Shown here in pieces: positions 36,298 to 49,499 of a DNA stretch of 64,000 nt. Each line of letters opens with the position of its first letter. Within the stretch, counting starts at the first letter, position 1. The position numbers and the translations under genes were made by a program. The DNA comes from Gordionus sp. m RMFG-2023 (taxonomy: Eukaryota; Nematomorpha; Gordioida; Chordodea; Parachordodidae), in contig NC_088778.1 in NCBI RefSeq assembly GCF_954871325.1, forward strand, positions 32,190,730-32,254,729, read 5' to 3'. Under the pieces are notes generated by a model, which had not been told where the DNA came from, did not search any database, and saw only the letters and a list, made by a program, of their open reading frames with translations.

Positions 36298-37796
36298 ATA
36301 TATCAGAAAAATTGATGTTAATTTAGGTTTTCAAACTCATAAGCAAATTTTTTTTTTATTAATATAAAATAAACTTCATCTTTTTAAATAATATTATAAA
36401 AAATAATTTTTTAATTAATATAAATAAATTTTAACCTTAAATACACGATTATAAAATTTTGCTTTACATATAATCAAAAAACCAAGATCCTATTAAATGT
36501 AATTGTTTTTTTTTAATATGATCATATATTTTATAATTCAAAAAGAAGTATTTTATAACTATATAAATAAATTTAAATCTAAATTTAACAAAAATGATAA
36601 CTACTGGCAGTAAATGTACATTTTTTTTTAAAAAGTAAAACCATTATATTTTAATTATTATATATTTTTTTAAATCGCAATCATTTATAAATTTATTATG
36701 TGATTACTTACTCGATAATTTAAGATTATTTGATAGCAAATTTAGAATTCATTAAATCTTAATATCAATCAAGCAATAATATAGTTTAAAAAAAATAAGG
36801 AATTGCAGGCTTTTTTGAGAAGCGCTGGCAAATCTAAGATTTTTTTTTTTTAAAGAGTGAAAGAAACTTGGTATCGGAATTTTTTTCCATGACTGCTATC
36901 TCACAATTCTACCCCACTAAACCTTAATATTATTATAAATGATTTTATTTAATAATTGATCTAAAGGGAATTAATTTATCATGAACGACGTCATTCCTAA
37001 TAAAAAAAACCAGAGCGCTTATGTAAATCTCGGAAACAGGTGATTAGCACATGCCTGAACTGAAACGCTATCCAAAAGTGATATTGGGCAGTTCCCAGCA
37101 CGGGGGTGAGGTATGACACAAGATTCATTATAGCATTGTGGAAGGTTATGGTTTTTGCTAAATGATAATGATATTTAATCATATTTCCTTTTTTTAAAAT
37201 AAAATTACCTGATAATAATTTTATGAAAGCGGGGGGGGGGGGGGGGAACTATTTTTTCAGATGTTTAATATTGAATAATATCATAAACGACTCAGGCACT
37301 ACACAAATAAAGAAGGAAAAAAAAACCTCCCATAGAATTATTATTTTTTTTCCCATAAAATATAAAAAGGATTTAAAGATTAGGAATGGAGTATGCTGTC
37401 TTAGTTAGAATAACATCAAAAAGCGAGAATATTTTATACGTGTCCTGAATGGACAATATTGTATTTGTGGCAATGAAATGTCTATTTTACTGTGTAATTA
37501 ATTATGTTGCGATAATTTCTTTGAAATTGTACATAATTAGTTTTTAATTATGTATTAAATGAATGAATAAATTTATTTTTTTTTATTAAAAAAATGTGTT
37601 GCTTAAAATTAAAATATCTACCCACCTAAGAACAAATTAATTAATTATAACCTGATACTAAGTTTTAAGCTAAAAACTTTTAATGGTTTCTTTTTATTGC
37701 AATTTTTGTTTATGAGAAAGTTTTTTTTTCCCCTAAACGTTTTAAAAATATTACGTTTTGTAAATATTCTTTCAGCATTAGAGCCTACGTATCCAG
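36298..37796. other. AT-rich spacer between the B and B' units
   Basis: Contains the upstream flank of gene B to about 36850 and a G run (about 16 G) at 37231-37246. The short open frames here are without coding character. Confidence 0.45.
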
Positions 37797-38291
37797 GACC
37801 CATTAACCAATATCACGCTTAGATCTGTATGCGAACTCTTTTTATTTGAAACATACTTCAGACAGGTTTTCCCTAAAGAGATCCACAAATATAGGGTCTC
37901 TATTTTTATTATATCATGTAAAAGATATATTGATGACTGCGATCGAAACAGAATTAATGACAAATAATTAAAGTATGAATCTAGAAATGACCATAGAAAA
38001 AAAGGTATTTTTTTTATTCCTGCAGATATAATCCTAGACTAGGTTGAAAATGGTCCAGGAGTTATGACCCCCTTTGGCTAAAATTAATAACATTTTATTT
38101 TAATATTAAATTGATCCGGGGTAAAATAAAATATTAATAATATCAAGTTAGCTTAGCTCAGGCCATATCAAGCTTTTATAAGTATTTCGCGATAGTAAAA
38201 TTTGAGTATGTTTGTCTAAGATCAACGATATTAATAATATGTAGTTTCAATTTTATATACAGGACATTTTCATTTGAAACGCCATTAGGCT

Positions 38292-38297
38292 TTTATT
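38292..38297 (-). terminator. Poly-A signal of vWA-like gene B'
   Basis: AATAAA on the minus strand, 63 bp after the stop codon. Confidence 0.45.
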
Positions 38298-38359
38298 AGA
38301 ACAAAAAACACAAAAAAAAGAGACAATTTGTATAAAATATTATATATAAAAAAAAATGT

Positions 38360-39310
38360 TTAAGTGCAAACAAAAAATTTCTCATTGATGAAATTAACGA
38401 GAGAACCTTTGGAGGAACAATATTCTTGAGAAAATATAACATTCTTGGGAGAAGATGCAATAGAATTTATTTGATCATAGATCACTCTCGGACCTACAGC
38501 GAAGACATCTATTTCAATACCTTGAATTTTATAGAAAAAAATAAATGCGAGAATGAAATTTGAATTTTAAGTTCATTGTATATTACCCTTATATTTTATT
38601 GATTTGGCAGTTGCCTCCGGATTTCCTATAGATGTCTCAGATATATAAACCCATATTTGTTTAATGGAGTATGGCCTGCTAGAATTTTTTAACATCGAAT
38701 ATGCGAGTGACAGGGCCTTGTCAACATTCAAATCCTCTAATAGTGATATCAGTAAAGTTTTAGCATTTAATTAATCTGATAATATTATATATATACTTGT
38801 TCTATCATTGAAAATAGGTTTGGGAGCAACAAACGCAGCCGATGAAGATTTTGCTACATCCAGTGCTAAATGAACGTTGGCATATTTGTTATATGTCACG
38901 ACACCTACATTGGCTCCATCAGGACCTATGGGGTTGTTTTCGATAAGTTGATATAGGGAACCCTAAGAATGATATTTTTCATCAATTTAAAATAATGTAT
39001 CTGTTACGAAAGAGATTTGTAGAGCGCATTCAAATTCTACGGATGAACGATATTCCAATTCCACCAGAGCCACTACATCGATTGGCTGGTTTCTAGCACT
39101 AACGAGATCTTTGTACACATTTATGTCAATCTTGGGGACTAAATTTGATGATATATCAAAAGATAATATATATTTTTTTTAAAAAAATAATGTATTACAT
39201 TTTGGTTTTTCGGTATAATATTCTTTGGTGTATGGTTTGATATATGTATCATAGGTGGAATACAACTCATACAAGCAGATCACAATGAGAACACCGAAAA
39301 TTCTTGACAT
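38360..39310 (-). CDS. Secreted vWA-like protein B', 5 exons, 239 aa
   Basis: Exons: 39310-39199, 39138-39008, 38962-38797, 38736-38587, 38520-38360; 720 nt joined in frame with GT..AG borders. Signal peptide MSRIFGVLIVICLYELYS, then a short Tyr/Lys/Thr linker ending YYTEKPK. The vWA-like part follows: 'PIDVVALVELEYRS', 'GANVGVVTYNKYANVHLAL', 'VDKALSLAYSML', 'IKQIWVYISETSIGNP', 'GIEIDVFAVGPRV', 'EYCSSKGSLVNFINEKF'. As in gene A the D-x-S-x-S metal site is missing (E-L-E-Y-R). It differs from A mainly in the linker and the 'KSSSAAFVAPKPIF' segment. Poly-A signal AATAAA at 38297. Intact and therefore the best candidate for the working B-type gene. Confidence 0.85.
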
Positions 39311-39835
39311 ATTTATCAGCTGAAAAATTGATGTTATTTAACAATATTAATATAAAATAAACTTTATCTTTTAAATGATATTATAAAATAAATTTTTAAT
39401 AATGTAAAATAAACTTTAACTTTAAATAATATTATAAAAAAAATTGCTTTTATTAATCAAAAGTTCTTTCCTTTTTATATCTAAAAATAAGATCCTATTT
39501 TACATGTAATTGTTTTTTTTTAATATGATTATTTATTTTAATTCAAAAAAGAAGTATTTTTAGACTTATATAAATAAATTTACGTTTAATTTTAACAAAA
39601 TAGATAACTAACAGGCAGTAAATGGTATCTTTAAAAGTAAAACCAGGCTTAATTAGTATAATTTTTTAACTGGATTTAATTGTATAATTTACCTCGACAA
39701 TTTAAAATTTATATGATTGGCAATTCAAACAATAAAATAGTTTTTCTTTAAATTATTAATTGCTAACCTATACTAAGAAGAAAAAAACTAGCGATGCTTG
39801 TCAAGAGGCCACAGGCAAATCGAGGATTTTTATAA

Positions 39836-41509
39836 AGACTGAAAAGATACTTTTGGGTAGTTTTTTTTTTTAAACCAGAAATCTTTACCAAATTTTTTCT
39901 AGGTACTTCTATTGGAAAAACATTTCCCACGAATTTACTTTCTTAATCTTGTGTTGTTAAAAGGCTCGATTTATAAAAATAGTTTACCCAATATTTTAAC
40001 CTCGATCAAGACTTCGTTAATAAATGTGCAAACGTTTCTACCTTCTATATTGCAAAATCATTAGGGCTTGCTTGATAGGTTTGGCTAAAATATTAATTTA
40101 GCCGTTTTTTAAAATTCGAGTCGTTTAAATAACACTATCTTAATCTTATAATTATGGTTTTTTATTCACTTCTTTTTTCTTATTAAAATTTTTCTAATTA
40201 TAAATCATCATTTTATAAAAATATATTAGTAACTTTATAGATACTTATTTCTTTTTTAAGAGTATGGTTTGTTTTACATGACATATGCTACTCATATTTT
40301 GGGGGTAGAGGAGTGGGAGACTTTTTAAATATTAAACTTCCGGTATATTATATAGAAAAATTGGTTTCATAAAATTTCGCACATAATGTTTTCATAAGAT
40401 TATATCTATAACCAATGACATATAATAAAACCTAGACTGACGATGCATTCATTAAAAGTGTATACATCAATGAAAACAGCTGGGGAATTTTGATTATGCA
40501 TATCATTTATTAAAAATTTAAAAATGAGGACAATTTATTCTTGTATCTGACGCAAACTTTATTAAAGAATTGTGATCATCGAGATAATAAGGAAGCAAGT
40601 TATCAATTAAATAGCAGTTTTTAATATGAGAATAATAACTATATGTGTTACTAAAATGGTAGGTCCCAGCTGATTTCATCGATTCTCTCAAATGCTAAAC
40701 GAACATTTTATTCGATTCACATTTTACGAATACGAATACGAATACGAATAAAAGAATATATGTTGGATAATTTTTCCTCTAATATTCGATCGAATTATTC
40801 GAAAAAATCCGTAATAAAATTAAGTAACTATCAATCATAAGTCTATTTTCGCTTGGAAACAAAAATATATATATAAATATACCTAAAAATTTACAACCTA
40901 TGATAATCATGAAAATTTAATGACATTTTAATGAAAAAAAATATCATTTTTTTGAGAAAAGATTTAGGCCGCTTTCATTCATCAAATTTTCTTCATAAAA
41001 AAAAAAACTGTCGTAGATTTGTAGATTCACATTATATTCTAATATCTTGCGACAATCAAATAATTTTTAAATAACGAATATCAATATTATGTTAATATTT
41101 TTCTATTTTTGGGAAAGATAGACGTGAGATTCCACTTCTTAGTGTTTAGATTCCCCAATAATACACCCATTAATATTGTTAATGCACGCGTGTTCCCCAG
41201 TATAAAAAACAGTGGTTGTTTTGGACTATATGAATTAATCCTTCCTACTTTGGTAAAAAATGAGTTGGAGGAGAAATTATATTAAGCACATATTCCCATT
41301 GAGTTATACCAAACACAACCGCAATAGATACCGATTTTTAGGAAGAAGTAATAAAAAAGGAGCGAAATAATTCGAAAGATAATTCAAATTTTTAAAAAAA
41401 TAATATAATTTTTAAGTAAATAAAAGGTTTATACTTTGAATATTATTAAATGAAAGTAGTAAAAGGGGTTAATATTTATAGGGAAATAATTGGAAGTTGT
41501 AAGTAATTC
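39836..41509. other. AT-rich intergenic with one family 1 element
   Basis: Apart from the fold-back element at 39951-40137, no gene or RNA is supported. A short ACGAAT tandem (about 4 units) lies at 40726-40750. Confidence 0.45.
39951..40137. mobile_element. Fold-back MITE, family 1
   Basis: Starts GTGTTGTTAAAAGGCTCGAT and ends GAGTCGTTTAAATAACACTA. The interior keeps TTGGCTAAAATATTAATTTA, as in the 1446 and 63663 copies. Confidence 0.7.
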
Positions 41510-42880
41510 ATCCAATTACTGATTCAAACAAATTTTCTATTTGTCAGGAGATATTTACTCTCCAAAACTGGATATAATAGTATGATTAAAAAGTAATTAA
41601 TTATAATTATAGTGATTAAATATTATAAAAAATCTTTTATTATCTTCCATCGAGATATCATGATGTGACCTATGTAAATTGTTTGAAAAAAGGTTTTGAA
41701 TGAGGGAATAAACACTATGGCATTTTATTTTAAATTTATCTTTTAAGTTCGCTTGAAACAATCTAAACATACTATATAATATATTAGAGGGTAGGCAAAA
41801 GATTTAACTAGCTAGGTCTGGCTAAAAGATTATTGGGCTGATATTTGATAGAAGTCATTTATAATAAACGTGTTATGTTCAACCGTTGCGTTATTTACGA
41901 AATCAAAGCCAACAAATAAGTATAATTTATAAATATGGAGCGTTATAATGAAAACGCTATGATAAAATTTGAAAAACTAATGTTGCCTTGGGTATTTCAA
42001 AAATTATTAAAGTTATCAAGAATTAGCTGTGATTTCGATAGAGTTAAAATAACGCAACGCCTAAACATACCGCCTTTGCTATTTATGAAGCCCTAGGCTG
42101 TGACCTGGTTCGACATAATACTAAACTACCGGATTTTTAACTGGCTTTTTAATATGTACAAACCAGCCAAAAATGTAAAGATTTTAAGCATGCCACTCAT
42201 TTATTTTTTTTTAAATAAAGATTATACATATCAATATAGAAAACGAGGTAAATCTTATATAAATAATTTATTATTCAACAAGCCCATACGTTGCATTAGC
42301 GTGAATGATATTCGATTTAATTTCTTTCATCAATATTCGAAATAAATTTTTGGCTCATTATGCTAAAATCATTGTCGCGTTCCTTTAAAATATCGATCAT
42401 GTGTTAATTCTTCCTCATTATTAGAAAATCTTGCCCATTTAATTTATTTGAGATCTTTCGTGTCAATCAACATAGAATGATGCATTTATTTCTTCTATTT
42501 TTTTTATTGTCAGTGAGAGCCAAGTTAAAGAAGTTGAGAGTTTATATTAGTTATTTAAAACAAAATTATATTAAATTACAAAATAAAGCAGTTGATAATT
42601 TTACGAATAATAAGCAGACGATAAAATTATAAATAATAAGCAGACGATAAAAAATGAGCTCGAAAGATCTGTTATGGATATTATGTTCATTTTTTGTTTA
42701 GAATCTATCTTTTTTCTATTTACAAATAAAAAAAAAATTTTCAAATCTAAATGAATATTTTAAAAAAATTTATACAAAAACATAATAGGGATGGACAAGT
42801 TAATATCAGGATAGACAAGGAACGTGTTACATCGGTAAAACGTCTTTGTAAATTTGTTAATATATATATTATATATATAC
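41510..42880. repeat. Dispersed ~1.3 kb repeat, copy 2
   Basis: Same-strand partner of 10862-12140; see that entry for shared blocks. About 100 bp of local insertions relative to copy 1, including a duplicated 'AATAAGCAGACGATAAAATTA' type block near 42610-42650 (the block is also doubled in copy 1 near 11925-11970). Confidence 0.75.
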
Positions 42881-42885
42881 AATTA

Positions 42886-43060
42886 GTGTTGTTAAACGGC
42901 TAAGCCTAGTCGACTTAGCTGTGACTCGGTTTCTAGTCGATAAAACGACTTTGACTCGAGTCGACTTAATGAGTCGCATTGGTCGGTTAACTTAGTCGGC
43001 TCGTTAGTCGACTCATGAAGTAGGCTAGTGTAAGTCGACTAGCTGGGTGTGCTCAATTTT
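42886..43060. repeat. AGTCGAC-rich block starting with a family 1 end
   Basis: Begins AGTGTTGTTAAACGGCTAAG, a family 1 end, and continues with at least six AGTCGAC/GTCGACT-type motifs in 140 bp. No matching right-hand family end was found. Confidence 0.5.
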
Positions 43061-44592
43061 TTGTTTTTTTTAAAAAATCTGGTAAATTGCTAAATTTTGG
43101 GTTACTGGTTAATGTGAACAAAATTATAATAAGAATATTCATGTCGTAACTAAAAATGGCTGACCCGAATTTGGCTTCAGGGATTATATACCTAATTTTT
43201 ATAACACAAAAATGTAATATAATTTATATTGTAAAGATGTTAAATTAAAATTTCAGTGAAGGTGTACCCTAGATAAGTTACAATTGTCATAATCGTTGTT
43301 TTAAAAGTTTTTTAAATTTTTTTGACGTAAATGGGCTGAAATAAGTATTGTTAACATGTTTAAATAAAATTTAAATCCCCTCTTTGTCTTCACATCTTTG
43401 TAAATAAAAATTAAAAACTAATGCGTTTTGTAAAGGTCTAAAAGCAAGAAATTACTAATATAATAATTTGGAAAGCAATGTATGCGTTATATCCCAATAC
43501 CGCTCTTAAACATGTGATTTTTCAATTATACAGATCACTTACACTAATCCCATAAGATAAAGGCAAACATCTAGGGGACTTTACCTGTTCGACATATATG
43601 GCTTCTCTCATAGCAATTGCAAAGTTTTCTGAGAGGAAAAATACCTAAAATCATGGAAAAGATCAAAATCGCTTCTCAAACTCATTTGTCAAAAGTAGCT
43701 TAATATCCACAATTTTAAGACAATTTAAAAATTAAAAAAAATAAGCTATGAAGTAATCTTTTTTTAATTTCAAATTTTTCAAAAATTCCTGGCCCATTGC
43801 CTTAATGATAAATAATCCTTTACATTTATTTTTTATTAAATCTCATTAGGGGCTTATTTCTTTTTTATTATTATTCAAATTTTTATGCTCCCACAATTAT
43901 ATTCTTAGTATTATCAGAGTTGGACAGCACCGCGAATATTTGTAGCTAAGATACAAGATCCTTTTATATCTTGTACACAGTATCTTTTTATCATTTTTAA
44001 TAAGATACTAGTATCTGTATCTAAGATTCATTTTTTAATATAGATTCTGTGTCTGTATCTTGATTCTTTTTCCAGATATACACCTATTCTTATGTATTTG
44101 TGACATATAAGCATGTTTAGAAAAAAAAACCATAAATAAATCTCGACTATTTTTTTTTCAGTACATATTTAATATTTATTAATTATTTTGAGAGGTTTCG
44201 AAAGTAAATATAACAGGTCAGCTCTCCCCACCCCACGTTTAGCCTAACCCCTTAAACCTAAGGATCTAAAGCTTTTTTGAACTGAGATATAAGCTACACA
44301 GTCAACCATTATTTTATAATCTTCATTTAGGATATAAAAATCAATAGATCAACTATTTTTTTATTTATTAACAACTAAAATACATTAGGTTTAGTTCAGA
44401 AAATGATTACTCACAGCATAACGAAAGAAAACATTCTTTTGAAATTTGAGCCTTTTATACGGTTAATAATACTAGTAGGAACTTTCTCACCTTAGGAATT
44501 AAATTTCTATTTAAAATCAATAATAATTCGCCTAAAAACATTTAAAGGTAAAATACTAATTTTTTACTAAGTTTTTTGAAAAGGAACGCTAT

Positions 44593-44598
44593 TTTATT
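44593..44598 (-). terminator. Poly-A signal of vWA-like gene A'
   Basis: AATAAA on the minus strand, 70 bp after the stop codon, the same spacing as in gene A. Confidence 0.5.
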
Positions 44599-44667
44599 TG
44601 GAACATAAAAAATAATACCAATATTTTTTTAAGTAATTCCATTATAAAATAGTATGAAAATATAAAT

Positions 44668-45727
44668 TTAAACGCAAACGAAAAATTTCCTATTGATAAA
44701 ATCAAGGAGAGACCCCTTGGTGGAGCAATATTCTGGAGAATATATGATATGCTTGGGAGAGGAAGCGATAGCATTTATTTGTTGATAACTAACTCTAGGG
44801 CCTACAGCGAAGACAAATATTTCGATACCTTGAATTATATATTTTAAAAATAAAATGTAATTCAAAGATTATTAAATATTAAGAAAAGGTTTATTCATTA
44901 ATTCTGCATTATACTTTACCCTTATATTTCAACGATTTAGCCGTCGCCTCAGGATTTCCTAATGACGTTTCAGATATATAAACCCATATTTGTTTAATGG
45001 GATATGACCTATTAGAATTACTCAACATCGAATCTGCTAGCGATAGGGCCCTGTCAACATTCAAATATTCTAATTTTTTTTTAAAAAAAAGAAAATATAA
45101 TTGTTTCAAATGTTAAAAAAAATAATAAGAAATAAAGTAAAAAACTATTGAGCCGAAAATATTTAATATAGAAAACTTGATCCCGCGTTGAAAATTGGGG
45201 TAGGGTTACGGATCACACTCGAAAAGGCAGTGGCCGATCCCAAAGCTAAATGAACGTTGGAATATCTGTCATATGTCACGATTCCTACATTAGCTCCGTC
45301 AGAGCCTAGAGGATTGTTTCGGACAAGCAGATAGAGAGAACCCTATTAGGAAAATTAATTTTTTTTTTATAAATTTTAAAAAATAATTTTTATGTTACTA
45401 TAGAGATGGATAGAGCGCATTCAAAATCTTCGGGAGAACGGTACGCCAATTCAACCAGAGCCACTACATCGATTGGTTGGTTTTTGGCGCTAACGAGATC
45501 TTTATACAGGTTGATGTCAATCTTTGGGACTGAGTGATATTCATCAAAAAAAATTATATAATAATAATAAATATTTAAAGTATATTACATTTTGGCTTTA
45601 CGGTAGTGGTATATTTTGGTTTTTCCGTGGTTTCTGGCTTGGTGTAATAAATTGGTATGTTATAATCTCTTGAATCATAGATAGCATACAGGCAGATTAG
45701 AATGAGGACACTGAGAATTCTAGACAT
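44668..45727 (-). CDS. Secreted vWA-like protein A', 5 exons, 248 aa
   Basis: Exons: 45727-45589, 45529-45399, 45342-45177, 45069-44920, 44828-44668; 747 nt joined in frame with GT..AG borders. This is the arm 2 copy of gene A. The signal peptide is MSRILSVLILICLYAIYDS. The linker is six residues shorter than in A (one YYTKP unit missing) and reads KPETTEKPKYTTTVKPK. The vWA-like part is nearly identical to A: 'DVVALVELAYRSPEDFECAL', 'GANVGIVTYDRYSNVHLAL', 'LSLADSMLSNSNRS', 'GIEIFVFAVGPRVSYQQIN'. The metal-site residues are missing as in A. The region matching the TATA-like motif of A is deleted. Coding sequence looks intact; whether it is expressed is open. Confidence 0.85.
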
Positions 45728-46321
45728 ATTTTTTATTAGCTGAAAAAATTGATGTTAAAATTTAGCTTTTCAAAAACAAAAGTTTTTACAAATGACCAGA
45801 GTTGAATGAGGCGAAATAAATATTTTTATAAATAAAACTTTTATCTTTAAATAATTATATATTATAAAATTTGTATTTTAAAAACCAAAGTTTTTTTTCT
45901 TTTTATATCAAATTTTAGGTATAATTGTTTTTTTAAAATCAATTTATTTGATTTTTTTAAAAAATAAGTATTTTTATTACATTATGTAAATATATTAAAA
46001 TCAAAATCTAATCAATGAGATAATGAGAATAACTACCTGCAGTAAAACAAATGTATATATCAATTTAAAAAGGTAAAGCCATGTTTTAATTATTTTTAAA
46101 TTGCAATCACTTACTTGCACAAATTTATTATTGTAATTTACTCGATAATTGAAAATTATATAAGCTACGCAAATTTTAACATTAACATTATATCTTAATT
46201 TGATTAAGCAATAAAAATAGTTCATTTTTTAATTATTACTCGCCACTTATCTAAGAAAAATGAAATAGGGTGCTTGTAGAGATAGGCACTGGCAAATCGA
46301 AATTTTTTTTAAAGGGAGGAA

Positions 46322-46535
46322 GTAGTTTTGCTGAAATGACCGATTGGTTTTTTAAAACAGCCCTAATAAGATTTTTAGCTAAAATATTATTTTGTAAGCA
46401 TAGAGATTTAGAAAATAGATGTTTACAAGCATTTCTGCGAGATGTGAGCAAAATATTTAGGCCACTTACATAATGTTATTTTGGGTTATAATCTCCCAGC
46501 CGTTTTTTTAAATCTACATTTCATTTAGAACACTA
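46322..46535. mobile_element. Fold-back MITE, family 1 (arm 2 copy)
   Basis: Counterpart of 28688-28899. The 67-codon plus-strand and 66-codon minus-strand frames across it are accidental. Confidence 0.6.
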
Positions 46536-47449
46536 TGGGGGAAGAAACCCTTTGGGCGGTTTTATTAACCCTAAATTTTTAACCCGATATTATTTAACCC
46601 TTTTGGGAAAAACTTTGGCACGATTACATTTTTTTAAATTTGTTATAATAAATGATCATTTAGAAGAAAATAAAATAGTAACTTATGCTTATTTTTATTT
46701 TTTTTAGAAAAAAAGTAGGGTTCTGTATTTGTAATGATTGACATATTTTACTCATATCTTGGGGAGAGTGAGTGTGTGGGGAGGGGGTAGTATTGAGGAT
46801 CACACACCTCCCCGACCCTACCGGTTCGGTCTAGAGGAATAATAATACAATTATTCGATTGGAAAATGTGAGAACGAATGCGAAAAATAGAAATGATTTA
46901 ATCCCTGCAAGAATCATTTTTTTTCTAAAGCCAACTTGGTGTTCCAGTCCTTGGGGAGATCGAACTCGACTACGTGATTCCTTAATATAAATTAGATAAT
47001 TGGTAAGTCTTTTTATTGCATTTTAATAAATTTTAGTCGGTATTTAGCAGAATTAGGTTGTTATTTAGAAAGAATTGCTATATGTTGATATATCATCTAT
47101 CACTAACCGTATTTATGTAGATTTATAATTATATGATAAAGATTTTACTAAGCGATACATGTCAATCGAGAAATTTTCACCCATTATAACGATATATTAT
47201 CAACTATAAAATAAAACTTCATTCTAATTTTTTTCGATAAATAAAGTTTTTCCTTACAAAAACAAAATGTATATAAAATAATTATATCAAATAAAACCTG
47301 TTTAAAAATTTAAGTTTAGCTTACTATACGTCTCAACGAAAATAGGATTATCGGGAAAATATTCTCAGATACATTTTTTTTGTCAAACCAAGAATAGGTT
47401 ATAATATTAGTTTAGATATTTCATGCAATACTATGTCAAACTAAATAAT

Positions 47450-47700
47450 TTACAACCTGTCATGATCAGAAAAATTAAATGACGTTTTCAATAAAAAGAA
47501 AATTCTGGTCTTTGAAAATACCTCAAGGCCGGCTTCCCCATCTTTCATTTTATCTAAAAACAACTTTGAAAAAAAAACCGATGCATGTTCTATTGGTCGA
47601 ACAAATATTTTCTTTATCGCATCTTCTTTAATATAGAAGAGCGCAGGCGTAGCCCCGAGTGGGATTTCCATTTCCTTTTACAAAAGTTGTCTGTTTCTCA
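47450..47700. repeat. Arm 2 counterpart of the 27230-27475 block
   Basis: Minus-strand open frame 47671-47450 is similar in peptide to the arm 1 frame. The region starts with a GCGCAGGCGTAGCC motif (plus strand) like a transposon end. Function unknown. Confidence 0.35.
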
Positions 47701-47889
47701 TACATTTATGCTAATATAAAAAAAATTCCCCCCTATACACTCCTTACCTTTTCTTCAAAAATGTTAACAATATATTACTATTAAAATGGAATTAGTAAAA
47801 AACTTCAAACTAAGAGCGGGAGAATTTAACCATAATTCAATAATAAAATAATTTAAATGAATATTTATGTAGTAACGGAAATGTGTTTT

Positions 47890-48160
47890 ATTCCGGCAAA
47901 TGTGTTGTTAAATTTTTAGCGCTTCTTTTAAAGTTTAAAAATCTGATCTTACCGGATATGTATTCCAGCATGTTTAGAATACGCCTACTTATATAGATTA
48001 TAAATGTACTCAAAATTTACGTAAAATTGTCTAAATATTCATAATAAGATAAGTATTGTAAACATGCTGAAATACATTTATGGCAAAATAAGATTTTTAA
48101 ATTTAAAAAAAAAACGCGCTCATGATTTAAAGTTGTAAAAAAAATAGCGGATTGTCGCGA
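47890..48160. mobile_element. Fold-back MITE, family 2 (arm 2 copy)
   Basis: Counterpart of 26790-27040 with the same inverted ends. Confidence 0.65.
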
Positions 48161-48253
48161 ACATATCTAATACGCACTTATAAAATAAGGGAAGATGGCA
48201 TATATATATATGTTTTTTAATATAAAATTAATTAGATATTATTTAAAAATCAG

Positions 48254-48658
48254 TTCATATTTTTCGGAAAATTTTATGTTATTAAATTAAATTTTTTTTT
48301 TTTGTTATTTATTCCTTAAAATTTTTACACAATATATAATTAAAATTATGTTTTATCATTAGTTCCGCTTCTAAAGCTGATAAAGATAACCGATTACGAT
48401 ATTCCTGCCAGAAATTCTGCACTGAACTAAATATGCGCTCTGAATCTGTGTTCGAGTGCGGTAACGAGAACATAATATTGCTAAAATTGTTCTTACCAAA
48501 AAAAAGATATACTCATTTGTTTTTTGTAAGCCAAATTCGATGCATTATTATTTTGTTCTATCAAATGTATTTATTTAAAGTAACGATTCCTGAAAAAATC
48601 TCATCTTAGATCGATATCTTTTTTATAATTAAAATTGATTATTATTAATTCATCCTCA
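48254..48658 (-). pseudogene. hAT transposase fragment, present only in arm 2
   Basis: A ~400 bp segment replaces about 25 bp of arm 1 sequence. On the minus strand, about 48470-48362, it reads 'SLPHSNTDSERIFS' followed by 'YRNRLSLSALEAEL', the classic start of a hAT C-terminal dimerisation domain (usual form SLPHSNADxERxFS). Only a short open stretch survives. No terminal inverted repeats were seen at the segment edges. Confidence 0.7.
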
Positions 48659-49499
48659 AATTTGAATTTATTACGATTTTCCTTTTTATTATTATATATG
48701 TGAATTCATATTTTTATTTTTCTTCTAAATATACGAAATGATTATTTTAATGAATTTATTAGCTTCATTTTGAAAATGAATGATACGATTTTATTCATGA
48801 TAAATTCACATTATAGAAGATTTTGTCTTACAAACCGAGCCATAAAAGTTATTGATAACTTGGGCTTTTAAAGTTATTACTTGTATTGGCTAATTTATTC
48901 ATTAATAAAAACATCTCTACTACTGAAATCGAATTTGCGGATTTCAAATTTTTTAACCACCGCTGTTTAAGGTCAACCATAGATTATAACCAGACCTAAA
49001 TAAGCCTTGACCAATACATTTTCAAAAAAAATTTTTTAAATTGAATTGAGATTTTTTGGGATAAAAAATAAGATTTAATAGATAAATAATTTTATTAGGT
49101 CTTTAGCATATATCAGGTGTGTACGCAGGAATTTGGTCTGGGTTTAATAAATTTTTTAAAGAAATATTATTGTTATTTAAAAATATCAAAGCATAAATTT
49201 ATTAGACCTAATAACTATTTCTAATACACAATTTTATATTAATGCGAATTATAAAAAAATTATATGTATAAACCATCATATAAAAAACTATAAAATAAAT
49301 GTGAAATAAAATATATTAAAGAATATAACTGGCGGTATATGAAAAACTATAAATTAAATGTGATTTATTATAAAGTGAATATAACCACTATATGAATCAC
49401 TTAAATAAACCAAAATAGAAATTTGGATTTTATGAACCAATAAAATTTATATATTGGAAATATAAATTAATATATTTCTTAGGAATAATTGTATTTTGT

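Larger units (their letters stand above)
32440..36850. repeat. Direct-repeat unit carrying vWA-like gene B
   Basis: Matches 37797-39835 in the same orientation, from 'AACCAATATCACGCTT' at the left to a 'GG.CAAATC.A.GATTTTT' block at the right. Apart from a 2.2 kb LINE insertion, the unit has the same order as its partner: downstream flank, exons 5 to 1, upstream flank. The upstream-flank end also resembles that of gene A' (46270-46310), so all paralogues came from one ancestral unit. Confidence 0.8.
37797..39835. repeat. Direct-repeat unit carrying vWA-like gene B'
   Basis: Partner of 32440-36850, without the LINE. Both have the same exon and intron lengths for exons 3, 4 and (nearly) 1, and matching flanks. 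Confidence 0.8.

Noticed and set aside
37231-37246. G16 run as a functional quadruplex
   Set aside because: A single homopolymer run, prone to assembly error, with no supporting context.
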